NCBI GenBank assembly: GCA_902571425.1
Contig: CACGBZ010000004.1
Location: forward strand, 50,099-114,098
From: an uncultured Pelagibacteraceae bacterium
GTDB taxonomy: Bacteria > Pseudomonadota > Alphaproteobacteria > Pelagibacterales > Pelagibacteraceae
DNA: 64,000 bases
Direction: 5' to 3'
Under the pieces are notes generated by a model. The model saw nothing but the letters and a program-made list of their open reading frames with translations, was not told where the DNA came from and searched no databases. The translations under genes and the position numbers were made by a program. Shown one piece after another: positions 57,627 to 64,000 of the stretch (positions are counted from its first letter, which is position 1; every line of letters begins with the position of its first letter).

Positions 57627-58477
57627 TGAGTGATGTAGAAAAAGTTAAAAAACTTAGAGAGGCTACTGGCGCTGGATTTAAAGACTGTAACTTAGCTATA
57701 AAAGAATCAAATGGAGATTTAGATAAAGCAATTGAAATTTTAAGAGTAAAAGGAATTTCAAAAGCCTCAAAAAAAATGTCTAGAGATGCAAAAGAGGGAG
57801 TTGTTGTAGTGAGTGGTGATGATAGCAAAACTTCTGTGATTGAGGTGAATTGTGAAACAGATTTTGTTGCAAAAAATGATGATTTTATTTCTTTTGTTAA
57901 AGAACTAAGTGAATTAAATAACGACAATAACTCAAACATAGAAAATTTAAAATCAGCTAAAATGAAAAATGATCAAACTGTTGATGATAATTTAGTATCT
58001 TTGATTGCAAAAATAGGAGAAAAAATAACAATTGGAAAAGCAAAAACAATTATCAATTCCGATGGGGTAAACAACCATTACCTTCATACAGTTGTAAAAG
58101 ATAATGTTGCAAAATTAGCTGTTATGGTTTCTTTGGATACCAAAGATAATTCGGATGTTGTTAAAACATTTAGCAAACAGCTGTCTATGCATATTGCTGC
58201 CTCTAATCCATTAGCACTTGACTCTAGTTCAATAGATCAAGCCATTATTGACAAAGAACATGAGCTAGTTGCAGAGGAATTAAAAAATTCTGGTAAACCC
58301 GAGGATATTGCAAAAAAAATTAGCTTAGGTAAAATGAATAAGTTTAAAGAGGAAAATGCTCTTTTAACCCAAGCATGGGTGATGGAACCTAAGAAAAAAG
58401 TTCAAGATGTATTAAAAGAACTTTCTATAGCTGATTTGAAAATAAAAGAGTTTTATAGAATAAAGATCGGAGAATAA
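57626..58477 (+). CDS. tsf: Elongation factor Ts
   Basis: This 283-residue nucleotide-exchange factor for EF-Tu has the N-terminal UBA-like domain [23 protein letters not shown]. The [10 protein letters not shown] segment is near residue 79. The coiled-coil and two core subdomains are present at full length. It directly abuts frr; the pyrH gene commonly found between them is missing here. Confidence 0.97.
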   Translation: MSDVEKVKKLREATGAGFKDCNLAIKESNGDLDKAIEILRVKGISKASKKMSRDAKEGVVVVSGDDSKTSVIEVNCETDFVAKNDDFISFVKELSELNNDNNSNIENLKSAKMKNDQTVDDNLVSLIAKIGEKITIGKAKTIINSDGVNNHYLHTVVKDNVAKLAVMVSLDTKDNSDVVKTFSKQLSMHIAASNPLALDSSSIDQAIIDKEHELVAEELKNSGKPEDIAKKISLGKMNKFKEENALLTQAWVMEPKKKVQDVLKELSIADLKIKEFYRIKIGE

Positions 58478-59029
58478 ATGTTTGATGAAAAATCATACAG
58501 CCTCAAAATGGATAAAGCTATTGAGGTATTTTCTAAAGAGCTTTCATCACTAAGAACTGGAAGAGCAAATGCATCTATGCTGGATTTAATAAAAGTAGAT
58601 GTTTATGGGCAACAAATGCCAATTAATCAAGTTGGCAGTATAACTACACCCGAACCTAGAATGATAAATATTCAAATTTGGGATGCTAACAATGTACCTT
58701 TGGTTGATGCTGCAATTAAAAAATCGGATTTAGGGTTAAATCCTCAGATAGATGGTCAATTAATTAGATTGCCAGTACCCGAATTGAATGAAGAAAGAAG
58801 AGTTGAACTTAAGAAACTGATAAAATCAATTGGTGAAAAATGCAAAGTTTCAATTAGAAATATCAGAAGAGAGGCAAATGAAGATTTAAAAAAACTTCTA
58901 AAAGCCAAACAGATAGGAGAAGACGAAGAAAAATCTCATGAAAAGAAAATTCAAACAATAACTGATGATCATATTAAATTAGTTGAAGATAAAGTTTCTT
59001 TAAAAGAAAAAGAAATAATGACAATATGA
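58478..59029 (+). CDS. frr: Ribosome-recycling factor
   Basis: This 183-residue factor splits post-termination ribosomes with EF-G. The conserved LSSLRTGRANASMLD is near residue 22 and RNIRREANEDLKKL near residue 127. It starts on the base after the tsf stop and overlaps uppS by 4 bases. Confidence 0.97.
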   Translation: MFDEKSYSLKMDKAIEVFSKELSSLRTGRANASMLDLIKVDVYGQQMPINQVGSITTPEPRMINIQIWDANNVPLVDAAIKKSDLGLNPQIDGQLIRLPVPELNEERRVELKKLIKSIGEKCKVSIRNIRREANEDLKKLLKAKQIGEDEEKSHEKKIQTITDDHIKLVEDKVSLKEKEIMTI

Positions 59030-59700
59030 ATCCTCTCAATCATGTGGCCATTATCATGGATGGCAATGGGAGATGGGGGATAAAATTCAAAAATTCTAGA
59101 AAAGCAGGTCATAAAGCAGGATTAATAGTAGTAGAAAAAATAATTAAGGAAACAATTAAACATAAAATAAAATTTCTAACTTTATTTGCTTTTTCAACTG
59201 AAAATTGGAAAAGACCAAAAAATGAAGTAGACTATTTATTTAATCTATTAGAAAATTTTTTAATAAATAAAATTGAAAATCTTCATAATCAAAATATAAA
59301 ACTAAAAATTTTAGGTACCAAAAAATTTTCAAAAAAATTAAATCAACTTTTAAAAAAATCCGAAACAAAAACATCAAAGAATACTCAGTTACAAATTAAT
59401 CTTGCATTAAATTATGGATCTAAATCTGAATTAATTGGTGCTTTTAAAAAATTAAAAAAAAATAAATCAAATATAAATGAAAAAAATATAAGCAAAAATT
59501 TACAAACCGGAAGCATTCCAGATCCCGATTTATTGATAAGGACTGGTAACACAAAAAGATTAAGTAATTTTTTATTATGGCAACTTGCCTATACAGAAAT
59601 TTTTTTTGAGAAGAAATTATGGCCTGCTTTTAATGAAAAAGACTATAATAAAGTTATTAAAGAATATAAGAGTATAAAAAGAAATTATGGCACAATATGA
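59026..59700 (+). CDS. uppS: Undecaprenyl diphosphate synthase (isoprenyl transferase)
   Basis: This 224-residue cis-prenyltransferase has the catalytic Asp12 in HVAIIMDGNGRW. FSTENWKRP lies near residue 57 and PDPDLLIRTGNTKRLSNFLLWQLAYTE near residue 165. It produces the carrier lipid for peptidoglycan and other glycans. It is overlapped by frr and cdsA (4 bases each). Confidence 0.96.
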   Translation: MNPLNHVAIIMDGNGRWGIKFKNSRKAGHKAGLIVVEKIIKETIKHKIKFLTLFAFSTENWKRPKNEVDYLFNLLENFLINKIENLHNQNIKLKILGTKKFSKKLNQLLKKSETKTSKNTQLQINLALNYGSKSELIGAFKKLKKNKSNINEKNISKNLQTGSIPDPDLLIRTGNTKRLSNFLLWQLAYTEIFFEKKLWPAFNEKDYNKVIKEYKSIKRNYGTI

Positions 59701-60377
59701 TAGCTAAAGAATTACAAAAAAGGATATTAAGTTCGATTATATTAATTCCAATTGCTATATTTTTTATTCTTCAAGAAGCATGGTTTTTTTTATTTTTTCT
59801 AAGTATTTGTTTTCTAGTTACCTCTTATGAATGGATAAAAATGAATAAAATTGTTTCTTTTAAAGTTATAGGTGTATCTTACCTTTTTTTTGCATTTATC
59901 TTTACATATCTATTAAGAGAAACATTTTCACTTGGATTATTTGTTTTAATATTAATCATTTGTATTTTCACAGATCTTGGCGGATATATATTTGGTAAAT
60001 TTTTAAAAGGACCTAAATTAATTAAAATTAGTCCTCAAAAAACATACTCAGGAGCTTTTGGTGGATTTATTTTATCTTTAGTTGCTGCATTAGTTTACTC
60101 AAAATATACAGAAATAGGATTTGCTACTCATTTAAATTTTTCAATCTGGAATGAAGAGGCTGTAAGTAAAATTTATTATTTATTTGTAATGATTATTTCT
60201 TTTACAAGTCAAGTTGGCGATTTGATAATTTCTTATTTTAAAAGATTAGCAAAAATTAAAGATACTGGAAATTTGTTGCCAGGCCATGGTGGATTACTTG
60301 ATAGAATAGACGGCATGATTTTTGCATTTCCTTTTTCTTATATAATTTTTAAAACAAATATTTTTAGTATCTTTTAA
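59697..60377 (+). CDS. cdsA: Phosphatidate cytidylyltransferase
   Basis: This 226-residue membrane enzyme makes CDP-diacylglycerol. The family signature SQVGDLIISYFKRLAKIKDTGNLLPGHGGLLDRIDG occupies residues ~178-214. About six helices precede it. It is shorter than E. coli CdsA but typical for alphaproteobacteria. It shares one base with the dxr start. Confidence 0.95.
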   Translation: MIAKELQKRILSSIILIPIAIFFILQEAWFFLFFLSICFLVTSYEWIKMNKIVSFKVIGVSYLFFAFIFTYLLRETFSLGLFVLILIICIFTDLGGYIFGKFLKGPKLIKISPQKTYSGAFGGFILSLVAALVYSKYTEIGFATHLNFSIWNEEAVSKIYYLFVMIISFTSQVGDLIISYFKRLAKIKDTGNLLPGHGGLLDRIDGMIFAFPFSYIIFKTNIFSIF

Positions 60378-61540
60378 TGAAAAAAAAAATTGCAATTTTA
60401 GGATCAACAGGTTCTGTAGGAAATAATACAATTAAAATCATAAGAAAAGATAAAAGGAATTTTAAAGTGGTTTTACTCTCAACAAATTCAAATATTATTA
60501 AGGTAATCAAACAAGCTGAAGAATTTAAAGTTAAAAATGTAATTATAACCAATACAAATAAATTTTTTCAAGCAAAAAAAAAATATAAAAAAAAAAAAAT
60601 TAAATTCTTTAATAGTTTCAAAGATATAAAAAAAATATTTAAAAAAAAAGAAATTGATTACTCGATGGTTTCAATATCAGGTATTGATGGACTTGAACCA
60701 ACGATAATTTTATGCAAATTTTCAAAAACTTTAGGTGTGGTTAATAAAGAATCTTTAATTTGTGGATGGAATTTAATTGAAAATCAATTGAAAAAATATA
60801 ATTCAAATTTTATTCCAATTGACTCTGAGCATTATTCAATATTTTCTTTATTAAAAAATCATAAACAAGAGGAAATAGAAAAAATATATATTACTGCATC
60901 AGGTGGACCTTTTATAAATTATCCAAAAAAAAAATTTAATAAAATTGACATCAAGGACGCCTTAAATCATCCCAACTGGAAAATGGGAAAAAAAATAACC
61001 ATAGACTCCGCTACACTTATGAATAAAGTTTTTGAGGTTATTGAAGCAAAAAAAATATTTAACATTTCATATAAAAAAATTTCAATTATTACACATCCTA
61101 AATCTTATGTTCATGCAATATTAAAATTAAAAAATGGGTTAACTAAAATTTTAATTCACGAACCCGATATGAAAATTCCAATATATAATTCAATTTATAA
61201 TAATAAAAAATTTTTAAAAACTAAAAGATTAAATTTCAAAATTTTAAATCATCTCAATTTTAAGAGTGTAGACACAGTTAAATTTCCAGTAATTAATATT
61301 TTAAATAAATTACCTGATAAAAATTCTTTGTATGAGACAATTTTAATTTCTATAAATGATTACTTAGTGTTAAAATTTTTAAAGAAAAAAATTAGTTTCC
61401 AAAAACTTATTAAGTTAATAGTTAAATTGTCAAATTTAAAAGAATTTCAAAAATATAAGAAAATTAAACCAAATAATATTCATCAAATTTATAAATTAAG
61501 AGATTATGTAAGTTTAAAAATTAATTCTTTCAGTATATAA
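60377..61540 (+). CDS. dxr: 1-deoxy-D-xylulose 5-phosphate reductoisomerase
   Basis: This 387-residue enzyme catalyses the second step of the MEP isoprenoid pathway. The NADPH motif IAILGSTGSVG is at the N-terminus and the substrate segment VNKESLICG near residue 120. The metal-site DSEHYSIFSL and the flexible loop with ASGGPF follow. It contains very long A runs (A10 at 60574-60583, A13 at 60587-60599) encoding lysines. In place of rseP, which often follows in proteobacteria, the next gene here is bamA. Confidence 0.95.
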   Translation: MKKKIAILGSTGSVGNNTIKIIRKDKRNFKVVLLSTNSNIIKVIKQAEEFKVKNVIITNTNKFFQAKKKYKKKKIKFFNSFKDIKKIFKKKEIDYSMVSISGIDGLEPTIILCKFSKTLGVVNKESLICGWNLIENQLKKYNSNFIPIDSEHYSIFSLLKNHKQEEIEKIYITASGGPFINYPKKKFNKIDIKDALNHPNWKMGKKITIDSATLMNKVFEVIEAKKIFNISYKKISIITHPKSYVHAILKLKNGLTKILIHEPDMKIPIYNSIYNNKKFLKTKRLNFKILNHLNFKSVDTVKFPVINILNKLPDKNSLYETILISINDYLVLKFLKKKISFQKLIKLIVKLSNLKEFQKYKKIKPNNIHQIYKLRDYVSLKINSFSI

Positions 61541-61551
61541 ACAATATCTTA

Positions 61552-63801
61552 ATGATTAAATTTTTAATTAAAACTTTTTTAATATTATTTATATTTTTTT
61601 CCAGTTTTTCATTTTCTGATACAACAGAAAAAATAGAAGTTATTGGAAATAAAAGAATTTCAAATGAAACAATAATTGTTTTAAGTCAATTAAATAATAT
61701 TAATGATTTTAATGACCTATCATTAAATGATGCATTAAAAAAATTGTATGAAACAAATTTTTTTAAAGATGTTATTTTTAAAAAAAAACAAGATAAATTA
61801 ATAATACAAGTAGTAGAAAACCCAATAATTGAAAATATTAAAATCACAGGAATTAAAAAGGAATCATTAAAAAATATAATTTATGATACTATTTCCTCAA
61901 AGAATAGAAATTCTTTTACAGAGATAAATTTGAGAAAAGATGTAGACCTTATTAACAATATCCTTAAATCAAATGGATATTATTTTTCAAAAATAAAAAC
62001 AACTTTAAACGAAAATAAAGAACTTAATTCTGTTGAATTGAATATTAAAATTGAATTAGGAGAAAAAGCTAGAATTAAAAATATTATTTTTCTAGGAAAT
62101 AAAAAGTTTAAAGATAAAAAATTGCTTGAATTAATAGCCTCAGAGGAACATAAGTTTTGGAAATTTCTTTCTAAGAAAGTTTTTTTAAATCAATCTCTTA
62201 TAAATCTAGATAAAAGACTTTTAGAAAAATATTATAAAAATAATGGTTATTATAATGTTAAAATTTTAAATTCATTTGCTGAATTAGATAAAAATGGATC
62301 TTTTAAATTAATTTATAATATAGAAGCTGGAGAAAAATTTTATTTTAATAATTTTTCTTTAATATTACCAGAAGATTATAATAAAAATGATTTTCATAAA
62401 ATATATAAAATTTTCAAAGATCTTAACGGTAAATATTATTCACTAAATAATTTAAATTTAATTTTAAAAGAAATTGAAAGAATTGCATCATTAAAATTAT
62501 ATGATTTCATTGATGCAGAAATATCTGAGGTTGAAACAAATGGTAATAAATTAAATTTTGCATTCCAAATAACTGACTCTGAAAAATTTTATGTCGAAAA
62601 AATTAATATATTTGGAAATTTTAATACAATTGAAGAAGTAGTTAGAAATAAGTTTATTGTTGACGAAGGAGATCCTTATAACAAAATTTTATTTAATAAA
62701 TCGATTAACGATATCAAATCACTAGGTATATTCAAAAAAGTTGATGCAGAAATAAATCAAGGGTCAACTACAAATTCAAAAATTGTAAACGTCAATGTTG
62801 AGGAACAACCTACTGGAGAAGTATCCTTAGGAGCAGGATACGGTACTACAGGAGGTGTAATAGGTGGTGGTCTAAAAGAAAAAAACTTTTTAGGCAAAGG
62901 TATAGTTGTTGATAGTAACTTGCAATTAACAAGCGATAGCATTAAAGGAAGCATTACTTATTCGAAACCTAATTTTAATTATAGTGATAATACATTATTT
63001 ACATCAATTAAATCAACTTCTCAGGATAATTTGACCACATCAGGTTACAAAGTCTCTACCAAAGGTTTTTCATTAGGAACTAAATTCGAACAATTCCAAA
63101 ATTTATTTTTTAGACCAGAAATTGATTTTGAAACAGAAGATTTAACAACAAATTCCAACGCATCCTCAACATTAAGAAAGCAAGAAGGATCATATAACGA
63201 TTTTTATTTTAATTATTCAATAATTTTTGATGATAGGGATAATTCATTTGACCCTTCATCAGGAAAAATCATTTCTTTTTTTCAAGAAGCACCAATTTTA
63301 TCTACAAACAAAGATTTAACTAATACATTTATATACACAACTTACAAAACGTTAAATGAAAGAGATCAAATGGTTGGAAAACTTAGCTTTTATTTAAAAA
63401 CAGCAACTTCTTTTGATGAAGATGTAAGAATTTCTAAAAGACCAAACATCCCTTATAGAAGATTAAGAGGATTTGAGAGGGGAAAGATTGGACCATTAGA
63501 TAATTCTGATTATATCGGAGGTAATTATGTTTCAGCATTTAATCTTTCGACAAATTTGCCAGGTTTGCTCTCATCTTATGAAAATCTAGATTTTTCTTAC
63601 TTTATAGATTTGGCTAATGTCTGGGGCGTAGATTACAGTGATGTTTTAGATAATACAGGAAAGATAAGAAGTTCTACAGGAATATCACTTGATTATTTAT
63701 CACCAATTGGTCCATTAAGTTTTTCTTGGTCATTACCTATTTCTAAAGAGTCATCAGATAAAACTGAAACCTTTAGGTTTAACTTAGGTACTACATTTTG
63801 A
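61552..63801 (+). CDS. bamA: Outer membrane protein assembly factor BamA
   Basis: This 749-residue outer-membrane protein has a signal peptide (residues 1-22), five POTRA repeats up to about residue 415, and a 16-strand barrel. The barrel contains the conserved YRRLRGFERGKIGP (RGF motif) near residue 640. It inserts beta-barrel proteins into the outer membrane. Its stop overlaps the skp start (TGATG). Confidence 0.96.
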   Translation: MIKFLIKTFLILFIFFSSFSFSDTTEKIEVIGNKRISNETIIVLSQLNNINDFNDLSLNDALKKLYETNFFKDVIFKKKQDKLIIQVVENPIIENIKITGIKKESLKNIIYDTISSKNRNSFTEINLRKDVDLINNILKSNGYYFSKIKTTLNENKELNSVELNIKIELGEKARIKNIIFLGNKKFKDKKLLELIASEEHKFWKFLSKKVFLNQSLINLDKRLLEKYYKNNGYYNVKILNSFAELDKNGSFKLIYNIEAGEKFYFNNFSLILPEDYNKNDFHKIYKIFKDLNGKYYSLNNLNLILKEIERIASLKLYDFIDAEISEVETNGNKLNFAFQITDSEKFYVEKINIFGNFNTIEEVVRNKFIVDEGDPYNKILFNKSINDIKSLGIFKKVDAEINQGSTTNSKIVNVNVEEQPTGEVSLGAGYGTTGGVIGGGLKEKNFLGKGIVVDSNLQLTSDSIKGSITYSKPNFNYSDNTLFTSIKSTSQDNLTTSGYKVSTKGFSLGTKFEQFQNLFFRPEIDFETEDLTTNSNASSTLRKQEGSYNDFYFNYSIIFDDRDNSFDPSSGKIISFFQEAPILSTNKDLTNTFIYTTYKTLNERDQMVGKLSFYLKTATSFDEDVRISKRPNIPYRRLRGFERGKIGPLDNSDYIGGNYVSAFNLSTNLPGLLSSYENLDFSYFIDLANVWGVDYSDVLDNTGKIRSSTGISLDYLSPIGPLSFSWSLPISKESSDKTETFRFNLGTTF

Positions 63802-64000
63802 TGTTTAAAAATTTCTTATTATATTTTTTTTTTAGTTTGATTTTTGCAAATATATCTTATTCAAATGATAAAGTAGTATTTATTGAGATTAATTATATTT
63901 TTAAGAATTCAAACGTCGGAAAAGAATTAAATTTAAAAATTCTTGATGAAGACAAAAAATTAAATCAAGAAATAAATAATTATAGAAAAAAAATTGATGA
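63801..64000 (+). CDS. skp: OmpH/Skp-family periplasmic chaperone (N-terminal part; runs off window)
   Basis: About 66 residues are visible. A signal peptide (NFLLYFFFSLIFANISYS) is followed by DKVVFIEINYIFKNSNVGKEL and the start of a charged coiled coil. The pattern and position directly after bamA match Skp, which holds unfolded outer-membrane proteins. The 3' end is outside the window. Confidence 0.82.
   Translation, partial: MFKNFLLYFFFSLIFANISYSNDKVVFIEINYIFKNSNVGKELNLKILDEDKKLNQEINNYRKKID

Noticed and set aside
1..64000. CRISPR arrays, transposases, integrases or phage genes
   Set aside because: No regularly spaced repeats and no mobile-element proteins were seen; gene order and composition look uniformly chromosomal.

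Overview
The window is a stretch of a very AT-rich, densely packed alphaproteobacterial chromosome. Gene content and order point to the SAR11 clade (Pelagibacterales). The evidence is the extremely low G+C, tiny or negative gene spacing, lysine- and asparagine-rich proteins, aprA next to sulfite and sulfonate genes, TRAP transporters, and an rpsB leader like the one described for Candidatus Pelagibacter. No insertion sequence, phage gene, CRISPR array or rRNA was seen. The clade assignment is inferred from these traits, not from a marker-gene comparison.

Region 1 (1-7461) is a C2/C3-sulfonate and sulfite module. It holds the 3' end of aprA, two small unknown genes, a TauE/SafE sulfite exporter, a YeiH-type permease, sulfolactate sulfo-lyase (suyAB), and the divergent sulfoacetaldehyde acetyltransferase (xsc). 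SuyAB and Xsc both release sulfite; AprA can oxidise it to APS and TauE can export it.

Region 2 (7488-11630) is a tight five-gene cassette: a family-2 glycosyltransferase, an SxtJ-family membrane protein, a 49-residue SxtK/DUF5989 micro-protein, an SGNH hydrolase and a NodU/SxtI-type carbamoyltransferase. It looks like an uncharacterised envelope-glycan or lipid carbamoylation system and is the most interesting part of the window.

Region 3 (11641-26643) is accessory and metabolic. It contains an FAD oxidoreductase, a FAH-family hydratase, an M23 peptidase-SDR-TerC-GMC oxidoreductase chain, a tripartite TRAP transporter with an internal terminator, an NCS1 permease plus SDR, a DUF3047 protein, a thioesterase, a family-5 uracil-DNA glycosylase, a histidine phosphatase, and several short genes, mostly membrane micro-proteins (40-57 aa).

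Region 4 (26745-32933) carries tRNA-Leu, the protein-quality-control run tig-clpP-clpX-lon, then tRNA-Val and tRNA-Asp.

Region 5 (33021-46876) is a complete 14-gene complex I operon, nuoA to nuoN. It runs directly into birA, coaX, RNase J, a DUF1467 gene, proS, lolC/E, lolD and dnaE (to 56686).

Region 6 (56741-64000) begins with a structured rpsB leader and continues rpsB-tsf-frr-uppS-cdsA-dxr-bamA-skp (skp cut by the window end). Here pyrH and rseP, usually found in this gene string, are absent from their expected positions. No gene-free stretch exceeds about 300 bases.
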